From contig NZ_JAMXQV010000004.1 of NCBI RefSeq assembly GCF_024703995.1, forward strand, positions 248,001-312,000: DNA of 64,000 bases. Direction: 5' to 3'. Source of the DNA: Amycolatopsis iheyensis (GTDB lineage Bacteria; Actinomycetota; Actinomycetes; Mycobacteriales; Pseudonocardiaceae). A program made the position numbers and the translations under genes. A model generated the notes under the pieces. It was not told the origin of the DNA. It saw only the letters and a list, made by a program, of their open reading frames with translations, and did not search any database. This document shows, piece after piece, positions 9,901-17,694 of this stretch. Position 1 is the stretch's first letter; the number at the start of each line of letters is the position of its first letter.

Positions 9901-10213
9901 TCAGGACCTTGCTGCCGAGGTCGACGGCGAGGGTGTCGCCGCGGATCCAGCCGGCCGGGTCGAACCGGTCGAACTGGGTGAGGTCGAGGCCGGGCGCGAC
10001 TTCGGTGGTCGCGCTGCCGGTGACGAGCCCGTCGTCGGGGTCCGCCGCGGCGAAGGCCGTCGGCGCCCGGCCGTCCGACGACGCGGCGGGCGCGGCCTCG
10101 ACCGGCGGGGTGCCGAGCGGCGCTTCGAGGGGGTCGGCGTGGGCGGGTGCGACGAGAACCGAGGCCAGCAGCGGGATGAGCGCGCCGGGCAGGACAAGTC
10201 GTGACTTCTTCAC
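6908..10213 (-). CDS. Exported fusion of phosphodiester glycosidase (NAGPA) and metallophosphoesterase
   Basis: 1101-residue exported protein. The GTG at 10213 gives a good signal peptide (VKKSRLVLPGALIPLLASV ending APAHA); the frame stays open further upstream, but that part is not signal-like. Domains: a NAGPA/phosphodiester glycosidase region at about residues 90-400 (GVNGDFF, AINLDGGGSST, VPNGIGF), Ig-like and jelly-roll carbohydrate-binding-like segments in the middle, a calcineurin-type phosphoesterase at about 740-980 (NGDFVDRG, PGNHEAEGG, MHHP), and a C-terminal Ig-like domain. The usual first metal motif DxH reads DAQ (VVSDAQF), so one metal ligand is replaced by Gln. The combination suggests stepwise removal of a sugar-phosphate from a cell-wall or exopolymer substrate; this is inference. 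Confidence 0.85.
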   Translation of the reverse strand: MKKSRLVLPGALIPLLASVLVAPAHADPLEAPLGTPPVEAAPAASSDGRAPTAFAAADPDDGLVTGSATTEVAPGLDLTQFDRFDPAGWIRGDTLAVDLGSKVLKPTYLSPGTVSARTPLSQQVARTGAVAGVNGDFFDINATGAPIGVGIDAGQLQTAPAAGHNYTASITDEGKARLASVFLEATVTLPGGTVEATNFNSPVLGKDAIGVYTPLWGASGRATSVAGASRVREVELRDGVVTAVREQPTAGPIAAGTTLLLAREAGADALAALKPGDAVGVGYAPRSDAGKIAVAVGGNEVLLRDGVVQPVDDVALAPRTAVGFSADGKRLWLATVDGRQADSRGLTELELARHMKSLGADDAINLDGGGSSTLLARNEGEAAPSVRNAPSDGGERLVPNGIGFTTVPGSGKLTGFAPAPAVATDDANRVLTGLTRHLVADGHDETGAAVAADPRWSTSAPWRATVTRGVVTGHGAGSVDVVARAGHASGKTTLSVLGKAVRLGTSTEQVALSGAGAKSTFKVYGYDADGYGTWLEPDDVKLDYDHSVVRIEPSGDGYTVTALTASGASAITASAAGLTTHLAASVGTVPQVAAPLDGPAGWTATVFPAVVGAALSAAPGRDGGAGLALDYRLTGTTATRAAYVTPASPLAVPSGTQKIGLWVDGDGKGAWLRAELRDAANVASIVDLSLSVDWTGWRYVTAAVPAGLPDGQRLARFYAVENVPDQQYEGHLVFDDLTYEVAPTTAVPADPAPHDPALVTDGTLAGGLRVAVVSDAQFTADDPAGPLVAQARRALREAVAAKPDLVLINGDFVDRGTAPDFVLARRVITEELDGKVPWYYVPGNHEAEGGNGLANFQAAFGVTHQVVDVHGIRLVLMDSSRGSLRAGGFDQVRMLRSALDSAATDRSIRGVVVAMHHPVKDPSPTGNSQLGDRKEATLLTRWLTGFEQASGKPAASVASHAGVFSLSRVDGVPYLVNGNSGKAPAAAPGDGGFVGWTLLRVDPADRAQPVRFETRPNVDALSLTGPSSMVRGERAVVRASLRQGTRDVPVSYPVSADWTASWGVVAFDPASGVLTALRPGVARLAVTVNGVTQSLVVTVRG

Positions 10214-10307
10214 CAGGTACCCCAGGAGCCAGTGAGAGTGGACCGGACCAGCACAGCGCAGTGGCACGGCCGTGGGAAGACTTCCCGGTGAACGCCGCCT
10301 GAATGGT

Positions 10308-11005
10308 CTACGGCGTGAGGGGCGCTTCGAGCAGTGCGGTCGCGGCGGCACCGTCGACGCGCGGGTCGGGGCCGGTGCGCTTCCACAGCCGCAGCAGGAG
10401 ATCGCGGGCGGGAGCTTCGACGGACGCGCTGCCGGCGGCCGGACCCAGCACGGGCGGCTCGCCGGGGTGGACGGTCCAGACGTCGCCGGTGTCGGTGGCG
10501 CGCAGGGTGACCGGACCGGGCAGTTCGGGGACGGCGTGCCAGCGCGTCACCCGCGGGAGCAACGCGCCGAGGACCTCGTCGACGCCGTCCGCGGCGACGG
10601 CCGGGTCGAGCACGTGGGCGCTGCCGGAGTCGGCGAGGTGGACAGCCGTCTCGTGCACCTGGCGGCGGTACCAGAACGCCTTGGTCTTCTCGGTGCCGCC
10701 GAAGTGCCAGCACCGGTCTTCGGGGCCCGCCGCATCGAGGGCGTCGAGGAGCAGCTCGGCGCTCTCGGCGTACCAGGACGCGAGGTCGGCGCCGGGCCCC
10801 TGCGCTGGGGCTCCCCGGTCGTGACGACGGTCGCGGCCCAGCGGTGCACGTTCCCGAGGTGCGCGCCGAGGTCGCTCACACGCCAGCCGGCGCAGTCGGG
10901 CACCGGCGCGGCCGGGTCGGCGGCGCGCAGCCGCTCGGCGAACGCGCCGGTGAGCTCGCGCAGCACCGGCAGGTAGTCGCGGGCCGGGAACGGCATCGTC
11001 GTCAC
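10308..11005 (-). pseudogene. Maleylpyruvate isomerase-family mycothiol-dependent protein, frameshifted
   Basis: The first part (GTG at 11005 after AGGAGC; MPFPARDYLPVLRELTGAFAE, then VPDCAGWRVSDLGAHLGNVHRW) and the second part (ADLASWYAESAELLLDALD, then QVHETAVHLADS and the C-terminal half) are the two halves of one DinB/TIGR03083-type protein but lie in different frames. The switch falls around 10795-10815, in a run of short G and C homopolymers, and equals one missing base. DinB-like proteins with the mycothiol-dependent MPI N-terminal domain are common and often many-fold in actinomycetes. It could be a true pseudogene or a sequencing error; reads over the junction would tell. Function of the intact protein unknown. 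Confidence 0.75.
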
Positions 11006-11023
11006 GGGTGCTCCTGAAGAGGA

Positions 11024-11051
11024 CCGGGGCCACGCGCGGGCGTGGCCCCGG
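11024..11051 (-). terminator. Hairpin downstream of ndk
   Basis: Perfect inverted repeat: CCGGGGCCACG at 11024-11034 and CGTGGCCCCGG at 11041-11051, 6-base loop. It begins 7 bases past the ndk stop and lies just ahead of the frameshifted gene's start. There is no U tract, as is common for terminators in this GC range. Confidence 0.7.
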
Positions 11052-11057
11052 CGCCGG

Positions 11058-11468
11058 TCACAGGTCGGGGAACCAGAGCTTCAGCTCGCGCTCGGCCGAC
11101 TCCGGGGAGTCCGAGCCGTGCACCAGGTTGTACTGCGTCTCCAGCGCGAAGTCACCGCGGATGGTGCCCGGGGTGGCCTTCTCGACCGGGTCGGTGCCGC
11201 CGGCGAGCTGGCGGAACGCGGCGATGGCGCGCGGCCCCTCGACGGCGAGCGCGACCAGCGGGCCCGACGTGATGAACTCGAGCAGGTCGCCGAAGAACGA
11301 ACGCTCCTTGTGCTCGGCGTAGTGCTCCTCGGCCAGGGCCTGCGGCACGGTCCGCAGCTCGAGGGCGACGAGCTTCAGGCCCTTGCGCTCGATGCGCGAG
11401 ACGACCTCGCCGACGAGGCCGCGCGCGACGCCATCGGGCTTGACGAGGACCAGCGTGCGTTCAGTCAC
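11058..11468 (-). CDS. ndk: Nucleoside diphosphate kinase
   Basis: 136 residues, the normal length. Transfers the gamma phosphate of ATP to NDPs through a phosphohistidine. Recognised from [13 protein letters not shown] at the start, the Kpn-loop region, and the active-site His in [16 protein letters not shown] near residue 115. The GTG at 11468 gives MTERTLVL, as in other actinobacterial Ndk. It stands alone, with a hairpin terminator after the stop. Confidence 0.97.
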   Translation of the reverse strand: MTERTLVLVKPDGVARGLVGEVVSRIERKGLKLVALELRTVPQALAEEHYAEHKERSFFGDLLEFITSGPLVALAVEGPRAIAAFRQLAGGTDPVEKATPGTIRGDFALETQYNLVHGSDSPESAERELKLWFPDL

Positions 11469-11527
11469 GACGGTGTTTCTCCTTGGTGCGGTGAGGGGTC
11501 GGTGCGCGTGAGCGTAGCCGACCGTGT

Positions 11528-13075
11528 TCAGCGGCCCTGCGGGTGCAGCTTCTTCGACCACAGCGACGCCCCGGTCGCGTCCCGCAGGTCCACCGTCAGG
11601 TCGCCGGTGAAGCCGTCGACGTTCAGCTCCCCGAAGTGCTGGAAGCCGTCGATCGGGGCCGTGTTCGCGACCGGCGGCGCGTGCACGAACACCGCTTCCG
11701 GGCCGAACGTCGGGTCCAGCGCGTTGGGTCCGAACGCGCCCGCGTTCAGCGGCCCGGACACGAACTCCCAGAACGGGTCGAAGTCCTGGAAGGCCGCGCG
11801 GTCGGGCGAATAGTGGTGCGCCGCCGTGTAGTGGACGTCCGCGGTCAGCCAGACGACGTTGCGGACGCGGCGGCGCTGAATCTCCCGCAGCACCCAGGCC
11901 AGCTCCGTCTCCCGGCCGCCGGGTGCGCCGGGCAGGCCGTTCGCCACCGCTTCGATGTCCGTGCCGTCCGGGACGACCAGGCCCAGCGGCATGTCCGCCT
12001 GGACGATCTTCCAGGTCGCCGTGCTGCGGCCGAGAGCGTCGGCGAGCCAGCGGGCCTGCTTGTCGCCGAGGATGTAGCCCGGCTTCGTCTGGTCCGCGGT
12101 GTTGGCGTTGCGGTAGGTCCGCATGTCGAGCACGAACACCTCGACGCGGGAGCCGTAGGTGAAGCTGCGGTAGACGCGGCCGTCGACGGCGCGGCGCGAG
12201 TCGATCGGGTGCCACTCGTGGAACGCCTGGTAGGCGCGCGGCGCGAGGACGTCCAGCCGCTTCTCCGTGTACGCCGGGAGGTCGAGGATCTCGCCCGGGT
12301 ACCAGTTGTTCAGGACCTCGTGGTCGTCCCACTGGGCGTAGACCGGCACCTGCGCGGCGAAGCGCTTGAAGTTCGCGTCGAGGCGGTTGTACGCGTGCTG
12401 GCCGCGGTACTCGTCGAGGGTCTCGGCGACCTTCGACTTCTCCGCCGTGACGACGTTGCGCCACGTGCGGCCGCCGGGCAGCGTCACCGTCTCCGTCAGC
12501 GGGCCGTCGGAGTACACCGTGTCGCCGCTGTGCAGGAACAGGTCCGGGCGGCGGGCGGCCATCGCCGAGAAGATCGTCATGCCGCCCAGGTCCGGGTTGA
12601 TGCCCCAGTTCTGGCCGACGACGTCGCCCGACCACAGGATCCGGGTGTCGCGGCGGCCCACCGGCGCGGTGGCGAAGCGGCCGGTCAGCGGCTCGCTCGT
12701 GGCGCGCCCGTCCAGCGACTCCGCGGTGACGCGGTAGTGGTACTCGGTGCCGGGGGCAAGGCCGGCGACGCGCACCTGCCCGGTGCCGCCGGTGGCCGGG
12801 CCGGCGAGCGGGCCGGGGACCCGGCGAGCGTGCCGGAACGACGGGTCGCGCGCGACCTCGACGCACAGCCGCGACGGCCGGTCCGCGCGCGACCAGACGA
12901 TCGCCGAGCCGGGCGTGACGTCCCCGGACTGGACGCCGTGGGTGAGCACCGGGCGGTCGCGACGCACCAGCGGGGTCGCGGCGAACGCCGTCGAAGGCAG
13001 CACGAGAGCGGCGGCGGCGCCGGTGAGACCGGCCTTGAACAGGGTGCGGCGGGAGTGGTGGGTCGGTTCGGTCAT
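11528..13075 (-). CDS. phoD: PhoD-family alkaline phosphatase / phosphodiesterase, Tat exported
   Basis: 515 residues. The N-terminus is a twin-arginine signal ([20 protein letters not shown], cleavage near AFAATP). A PhoD N-terminal beta domain (about 40-140; [21 protein letters not shown]) is followed by the metallophosphatase domain with [36 protein letters not shown] and [12 protein letters not shown], the calcium/iron ligands of PhoD. It releases phosphate from phosphodiesters outside the cell. No PhoP box was identified with confidence upstream. It is transcribed divergently from the acylase gene. Confidence 0.93.
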   Translation of the reverse strand: MTEPTHHSRRTLFKAGLTGAAAALVLPSTAFAATPLVRRDRPVLTHGVQSGDVTPGSAIVWSRADRPSRLCVEVARDPSFRHARRVPGPLAGPATGGTGQVRVAGLAPGTEYHYRVTAESLDGRATSEPLTGRFATAPVGRRDTRILWSGDVVGQNWGINPDLGGMTIFSAMAARRPDLFLHSGDTVYSDGPLTETVTLPGGRTWRNVVTAEKSKVAETLDEYRGQHAYNRLDANFKRFAAQVPVYAQWDDHEVLNNWYPGEILDLPAYTEKRLDVLAPRAYQAFHEWHPIDSRRAVDGRVYRSFTYGSRVEVFVLDMRTYRNANTADQTKPGYILGDKQARWLADALGRSTATWKIVQADMPLGLVVPDGTDIEAVANGLPGAPGGRETELAWVLREIQRRRVRNVVWLTADVHYTAAHHYSPDRAAFQDFDPFWEFVSGPLNAGAFGPNALDPTFGPEAVFVHAPPVANTAPIDGFQHFGELNVDGFTGDLTVDLRDATGASLWSKKLHPQGR

Positions 13076-13198
13076 GCGCGGTTTCTATCCCGCCCCGGCC
13101 AACGCCGGTTTGCGCGCGGATGAACGAATCCCCGGGTTTTCCCCCATGTCCGGGCCCTATCCCCCTCGGTAGCGTGGCGATCACGACAAGGGGGTCAG

Positions 13199-15553
13199 AT
13201 GAAACCATTCAGGAAAAGCCTGGCGGTTCTGACAGCGGCACTCACCTTCACCACACTCTTCACCGCCGTCGCGGAAGCGGGCGAAGACAGCGCGAAAGCC
13301 GTCCTCCGCTACACCGAACACGGCATCCCGCACATCGTCGCCAAGGACTACGCCGGACTCGGCTACGGGTACGGCTTCGCGGCGGCCACCGACAACGTCT
13401 GCGAGCTCGCGAACATCTACCTCACGGTGAGCGGGCAGCGGTCGAAGTACTTCGGCCCGGAGGGCGGCGGCTACCCGTCGCTGTCCGAGGCGGAGAGCAA
13501 CCTGCACAGCGACCTGTTCTTCCAGCAGATCAACGACTCGCACGTCGTCGACAAGCTGGTCGCGCAGCCGGCCCCGCTGGGTCCGCGCCGCGAAGTGCGC
13601 GAGGTCGTTTCGGGCTACGTCAAGGGGTTCAACGCCTACCTCGCGCGCACCGGCCGCGCCGGCATCTCCGACCCGGCCTGCCGCGGCGCGGACTGGGTCC
13701 GGCCGATCACCGAGCAGGACTTCTACCGGCACTACTACGCCATCGCGATCACCGGCGGCCAGGGCGTCGTCACCGAAGGCCTGTTCACCGCGCCGCCGGC
13801 CGGCCCGACGCCGGCCGCGGGCACCGGCGGGCAGCTGTCGGCGAAGGTGGCACAGGCGCTGAACGGCAGCGGGCTGGGCAGCAACGGCATCGCGATCGGC
13901 TCGGACTCCACCGCGGCCGGCAAGGGCAGCGTGCTGCTCGGCAACCCGCACTACCCGTGGCAGGCCGGGCGCCGGTTCTGGCAGAGCCAGCTGACCATCC
14001 CGGGCCGGCTCGACGTCGCGGGCGCGAGCCTGCTCGGCATGCCGTTCGTCCAGATCGGGCACACCGCGGACGCGGCCTGGACGCACACGGTGTCGACGCC
14101 GGTCACGTTCGGCCTGTTCGAGGTGCCGTTGCAGGCGGGCGACCCGACGACGTACCTGGTCGACGGCAAGCCGGAGAAGATGACCTCCCGCGCAGTCACC
14201 GTCCAGGTGCGCCAGGCCGACGGCTCGCTGAAGCCGGTCCGCCAGACGTTCTGGTCGACCCGGTACGGGCCGGTGATGGGTGACTTCCAGGGCATTCCGC
14301 TGCCGTGGACGACGAAGTCGGCCTACACCGTGCGCGACGCCAACGGCACGAACATGCGCGGGCTCAACACGTGGTTCGAGCTCGACCAGGCCCGCAGCAC
14401 AGCCGACGTCGTCGGTGCGCTGAGCCGCACCCAAGGTGTGCCGTGGGTCAACACGATCGCCACCGACCGGGCGGGCAACGCGCTCTACGCCGACATCCAG
14501 GTCGTCCCGCACATCACCGACGAGCAGGCGAAGGTGTGCAGCACCGCACTGGGACAGCAGACCTTCCCCGCGGTCGGACTGGCCATTTTGGACGGATCGA
14601 AGTCGTCGTGCCAGTGGGGTTCCGACCCCGGCGCGCTCGAACCGGGCATCTTCGCGCCGTCGCGGCTGCCGCGGCAGCAGAGCCGCGACTACGAGCTGAA
14701 CACCAACGACAGCGCCTGGCTGGCCAACGCGAAGACGCCGATCACCGGGTACCCGCACATCGTCGGGGACATCGGCACCGAGCGGTCGCCACGGACGCGG
14801 GAAGCGCTGCTCACCGCCGAAAAGGGCGGGTTCACGACGGACTCGATGAAGAAGATGCTCTTCGCCGACCACAGCCTGTTCGCCGACCTGACGGCGGCGG
14901 ACCTGGCCAAGCTGTGCGCGTCCTTCCCGGGTGGGCAGGCGCCGTCCTCGTCCGGCCCGGTGCCGGTCGGGAACGCGTGCCGGGTGCTGGCGAACTGGGA
15001 CCACACCTACACGCTCGACACGCGGGGATCGCTGCTGTTCCAGCGGTTCGCCGCGCGGCTGGGCGACGTGGCCCGCTTCTCGGTGCCCTTCGACCCGAAG
15101 GCGCCGCTGACCACGCCGAACACCCTCAACGTCGGCAACGCGGACGTCCAGAAGGCGTTCGGGGACGCGCTGGTGGAGCTGCGCACGGCCGGGCTCGCCC
15201 CGGACGCTCGCCTCAGGGACGGCCAGGCGGTCACCCGCAACGGCGAGCGCATCCCGATCCACGGCGGCCAGGGCTTCCTCGGCGTGCTCAACGTGATGAC
15301 GCCGGTGTGGGACCCGGCCCGCGGCAACGTCGAGGTCGCGCACGGGTCGAGCTACATCCAGGTGGTCGGGTTCCGCGGCAGCGCGTGCCCGGACTCCTCG
15401 ACGCTGCTGACCTACTCGCAGTCGGCCAACCCGAAGTCGCCGTACTTCAGCGACCAGACGAAGCTCTACAGCCGCGGTGAGTGGGTGAAGGAACGCTTCT
15501 GCGAGGCGGACATCGTGCGCTCGCCGGCGCTGCGGATCGTCGTCCTGCGCTGA
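13199..15553 (+). CDS. Penicillin/AHL acylase family Ntn hydrolase, secreted
   Basis: 784 residues; ATG at 13199 after AAGGGGG. Signal peptide [20 protein letters not shown] ending AVAEA. Made as a precursor that cleaves itself: the alpha part runs to about residue 227, and the new N-terminus is Ser228 in [17 protein letters not shown], followed by the typical LLGNPHYPW. Length and the motif set ([15 protein letters not shown] near the start) are close to aculeacin A acylase and PvdQ-type acylases, so lipopeptide side chains or acyl-homoserine lactones are candidate substrates; a beta-lactam is less likely. A perfect 23-bp-stem hairpin follows the stop. Confidence 0.9.
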   Translation: MKPFRKSLAVLTAALTFTTLFTAVAEAGEDSAKAVLRYTEHGIPHIVAKDYAGLGYGYGFAAATDNVCELANIYLTVSGQRSKYFGPEGGGYPSLSEAESNLHSDLFFQQINDSHVVDKLVAQPAPLGPRREVREVVSGYVKGFNAYLARTGRAGISDPACRGADWVRPITEQDFYRHYYAIAITGGQGVVTEGLFTAPPAGPTPAAGTGGQLSAKVAQALNGSGLGSNGIAIGSDSTAAGKGSVLLGNPHYPWQAGRRFWQSQLTIPGRLDVAGASLLGMPFVQIGHTADAAWTHTVSTPVTFGLFEVPLQAGDPTTYLVDGKPEKMTSRAVTVQVRQADGSLKPVRQTFWSTRYGPVMGDFQGIPLPWTTKSAYTVRDANGTNMRGLNTWFELDQARSTADVVGALSRTQGVPWVNTIATDRAGNALYADIQVVPHITDEQAKVCSTALGQQTFPAVGLAILDGSKSSCQWGSDPGALEPGIFAPSRLPRQQSRDYELNTNDSAWLANAKTPITGYPHIVGDIGTERSPRTREALLTAEKGGFTTDSMKKMLFADHSLFADLTAADLAKLCASFPGGQAPSSSGPVPVGNACRVLANWDHTYTLDTRGSLLFQRFAARLGDVARFSVPFDPKAPLTTPNTLNVGNADVQKAFGDALVELRTAGLAPDARLRDGQAVTRNGERIPIHGGQGFLGVLNVMTPVWDPARGNVEVAHGSSYIQVVGFRGSACPDSSTLLTYSQSANPKSPYFSDQTKLYSRGEWVKERFCEADIVRSPALRIVVLR

Positions 15554-15570
15554 GTTCCAGCCCTGCCGCA

Positions 15571-15622
15571 GTTGTCGTGAGTGTTTAGGGCGGGTCTAAC
15601 CGCCCTAAACACTCACGACAAC
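15571..15622. terminator. Perfect 23-bp-stem hairpin after the acylase gene
   Basis: Arms 15571-15593 and 15600-15622 match without a mismatch, with the 6-base loop GTCTAA. It begins 18 bases after the acylase stop. The stem is much longer than a usual terminator and has an AT-rich middle (GTGTTTAGGG) unlike its surroundings, so it may be a dispersed palindromic element that also ends transcription. Confidence 0.75.
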
Positions 15623-15775
15623 CCGGCCACCAGCCGAGCCCGCCGGCAGCGGGCGCCGGGGGGCGGCGGCGTCGGGCACGGGCTCGGGGCGGTTTTTGTG
15701 TTTTTTTTTTGGGGGGTTTAAACCCCCAAAAAACAACCCCCACAACCCGGCCACCTGCCTAGCCCGCCGTCAGCG
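15618..15775. repeat. Direct repeat of the TetR gene's 3' end flanking an A/T-rich palindrome
   Basis: About 34 bp (ACAACCCGGCCACC then AGCCCGCCG and CAGCG) occur at 15618-15651 and again, with a few changes, at 15742-15775; the second copy contains the last codons of the TetR gene. Between them, at 15691-15741, is a stretch of T10, G6, TTTAAA, C5, A6, a near-palindrome that is very low in GC for this genome. Nothing coding is seen here. Confidence 0.7.
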
Positions 15776-16319
15776 TGCGCAGGTCGGCGAAGGCTTCGGT
15801 CACGTGCTCGTCCAGGCCACGCGCGGACTCCTCGATCCAGGCGCCGGCGGCGAGGTGGAAGGTGTCCCAGCCGATGCGGGCGGCTAGCGCGGCGAGCCGG
15901 TCGGGGACCCCTCGCCCGCGCAACGCCGCAGCCAAGGCGTCGGTCATCGCCGCGGCTTTGGCGAGGTCGCGCTCACGCAGTGCCGGGGTCGCGGCGATGA
16001 CCGCCAGCCGCGGTTCGGCGAACGACCGGTTGCCTTCGAGGATCCGGCCGGACTTCCGGAAGGCGCGCACCAGGACTGCCAGCGGCGGGAGGCCGTCGGG
16101 GGCGTCGGCCACCGACTCGGTCAGCTCCGCGCGCAGGGCGGCTTCGCCGTCGAAGAGCACTTCGCGCTTGTCCGGGAAGTGCCGGAAGAACGTGCGCTCG
16201 GTGACACCCGCCCGGGCGGCGATCTCGGCCGTCGTCGTCCGGTCGAAACCGCGTTCGACGTACAGCTCCAACGCCGCCTGCTGGAGGCGGCGACGCGCTT
16301 CTTCTCCGCTGCGTGGCAC
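15759..16319 (-). CDS. TetR-family repressor of the divergent SDR gene
   Basis: 186 residues, GTG start at 16319. N-terminal helix-turn-helix TTAEIAARAGVTERTFFRHFPDKREVLF, the standard TetR recognition helix pattern; the C-terminal ligand domain is not informative. It is divergent from the NAD(P)-binding SDR gene, with an 86-bp spacer holding an 18-bp perfect inverted repeat, so it most likely represses both genes. The inducer is unknown. Confidence 0.9.
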   Translation of the reverse strand: MPRSGEEARRRLQQAALELYVERGFDRTTTAEIAARAGVTERTFFRHFPDKREVLFDGEAALRAELTESVADAPDGLPPLAVLVRAFRKSGRILEGNRSFAEPRLAVIAATPALRERDLAKAAAMTDALAAALRGRGVPDRLAALAARIGWDTFHLAAGAWIEESARGLDEHVTEAFADLRTLTAG

Positions 16320-16334
16320 GCCGTCAGCCTACCC

Positions 16335-16392
16335 GTAGTGACAGTGACTGACACCTAGAGGTAGAGTTTTTAGCGTCAGTCACTGTCACTAC
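16335..16392. promoter_or_regulatory. Operator between the TetR and SDR genes
   Basis: Arms GTAGTGACAGTGACTGAC (16335-16352) and GTCAGTCACTGTCACTAC (16375-16392) are perfect reverse complements, separated by 22 bases that include AT-rich GTAGAGTTTTTAGC. Each arm also holds the direct repeat GTGACAGTGAC. It covers both divergent promoter regions; two TetR dimers could bind. Confidence 0.8.
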
Positions 16393-16405
16393 CTCGGAGA
16401 GTCCC

Positions 16406-17302
16406 ATGCACGTCTTCGTCACCGGCGGTTCGGGCCAGACCGGCCCCACCGTCGTCACCGAGCTGATCGAGGCCGGCCACACCGTCACCGGGCTGGCCCG
16501 CTCGGACGCGGCCGCCACCCGGCTCACGGCACTCGGCGCCACCCCGCTTCGCGGTTCACTGGACGACCTCGACGGCCTGCGTCGCGGGGCCGAGGCCGCC
16601 GACGGCGTCCTGCACATGGCCTTCGGCGGCGACTTCGCCGATCCCGACGCCATGATGCGACGCGACCGGACCGCGATCGAGACGCTCGGCACGGCCCTGG
16701 AGAACACCGGCAAGCCGCTCGTCAGCACCTCGGGCACGCTGGTCATGCCCGCCGGGCGCGAGAGCAGCGAGAAGGACGAGCCGGACGCGGCCGGGCTCGC
16801 CACCTTCCGGATCGCGGGCGAGCGGGCCTGCCTGGCGTTCGCCGCCCGGGGTGTGCGCGCGAGCGTCGTCCGGCTCGCGCCGACCGTCCACGGCCCCGAG
16901 GACCACGGCTTCATCACCATGCTGGTCGCGACCGCGCGGCAGACTGGCGTCTCCGCCTACGTCGGCGACGGCGCCAACCGGTGGCCGGCCGTGCACCGGC
17001 TCGACGCGGCGGTGCTGTTCCGGCTCGCGCTGGAGCAGGCGCCGGCGGGCAGCGTGCTGCACGGCGCGGCCGAGAACGTCGCTTTCAAGCGCATCGCGGA
17101 GACGATCGCCGAGGGCCTCGGCCTGCCGGCGGTCTCACTGACCCCGGAGGCGGCCGCGACGCACTTCGTGAGCCCGTTCATGGCGCTGGCCTATGGCTTC
17201 GACGCGCCCGTGACCAGCGCGTTCACCCGCGAACTGCTCGGCTGGGCACCGAGCGGGCCGGGCCTGCTCGACGACGTCGCGAACGGGGACTACCTGGGCT
17301 GA
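16406..17302 (+). CDS. NAD(P)-dependent epimerase/dehydratase-like SDR
   Basis: 298 residues, extended/atypical SDR fold. The Rossmann motif GGSGQTG is at residues 7-13 (MHVFVTGGSGQTGPTVV). It keeps a hydrophobic STSGTLVMPA strand but lacks a clear YxxxK: the region after it reads GLATFRIAGERACLAF. This is typical of NmrA or nucleotide-sugar-epimerase-like proteins that may not catalyse sugar chemistry. Regulated by the divergent TetR. Its 3' end overlaps the convergent DUF4233 gene by 13 bp. Confidence 0.85.
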   Translation: MHVFVTGGSGQTGPTVVTELIEAGHTVTGLARSDAAATRLTALGATPLRGSLDDLDGLRRGAEAADGVLHMAFGGDFADPDAMMRRDRTAIETLGTALENTGKPLVSTSGTLVMPAGRESSEKDEPDAAGLATFRIAGERACLAFAARGVRASVVRLAPTVHGPEDHGFITMLVATARQTGVSAYVGDGANRWPAVHRLDAAVLFRLALEQAPAGSVLHGAAENVAFKRIAETIAEGLGLPAVSLTPEAAATHFVSPFMALAYGFDAPVTSAFTRELLGWAPSGPGLLDDVANGDYLG

Positions 17303-17694
17303 CCGGCGCCCGGCTGCTGGCTCGCGAGGGTGCCGGCCGCCATCCGGCGGGCGACGTCCTTGCGCAGCCACAGCAGCCACAGCCACACCGCCAGGAACAG
17401 CACCCCCAGCACCGCGATCGCCGGCAGCCAGAACACCAGCGCGATCAGCACGACCTGCAGACCGAGGATCAGCGGCACGGCCCACGGCCGCTTGACGAAC
17501 CCGCAGGTCACGATGAGCACGGCGGCCACCGCGATGACCGTCCAGCCGGTGCCGGTGCTGATCCCGCCGCCGAGCTTGTTGACCACCGGCAGCGCGAGGG
17601 CGACCGTGATCGCCTCCATGATCAGCGTCCCCGACATCACGCCGCGGAAGCCCTTCATCGGGTCCTTGGGCTTGGGTGTCTCGTTCGAGGTCAC
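17290..17694 (-). CDS. DUF4233 membrane protein, folC partner
   Basis: 134 residues with four hydrophobic spans (LIMEAITVALALPVV, WTVIAVAAVLIVTCGF, AVPLILGLQVVLIALVFWL, AVLGVLFLAVWLWLLWL). GTG at 17694 overlaps the folC stop by four bases (GTGA). The start MKGFRGVMSGTLIMEAI is characteristic of DUF4233, which sits directly after folC in many actinobacteria. Role unknown; location is the cytoplasmic membrane. Confidence 0.9.
   Translation of the reverse strand: MTSNETPKPKDPMKGFRGVMSGTLIMEAITVALALPVVNKLGGGISTGTGWTVIAVAAVLIVTCGFVKRPWAVPLILGLQVVLIALVFWLPAIAVLGVLFLAVWLWLLWLRKDVARRMAAGTLASQQPGAGQPR

Noticed and set aside
7334..10204. A 956-codon open frame on the plus strand
   Set aside because: Antisense to the NAGPA/phosphoesterase gene; low-complexity composition and no ribosome binding site.
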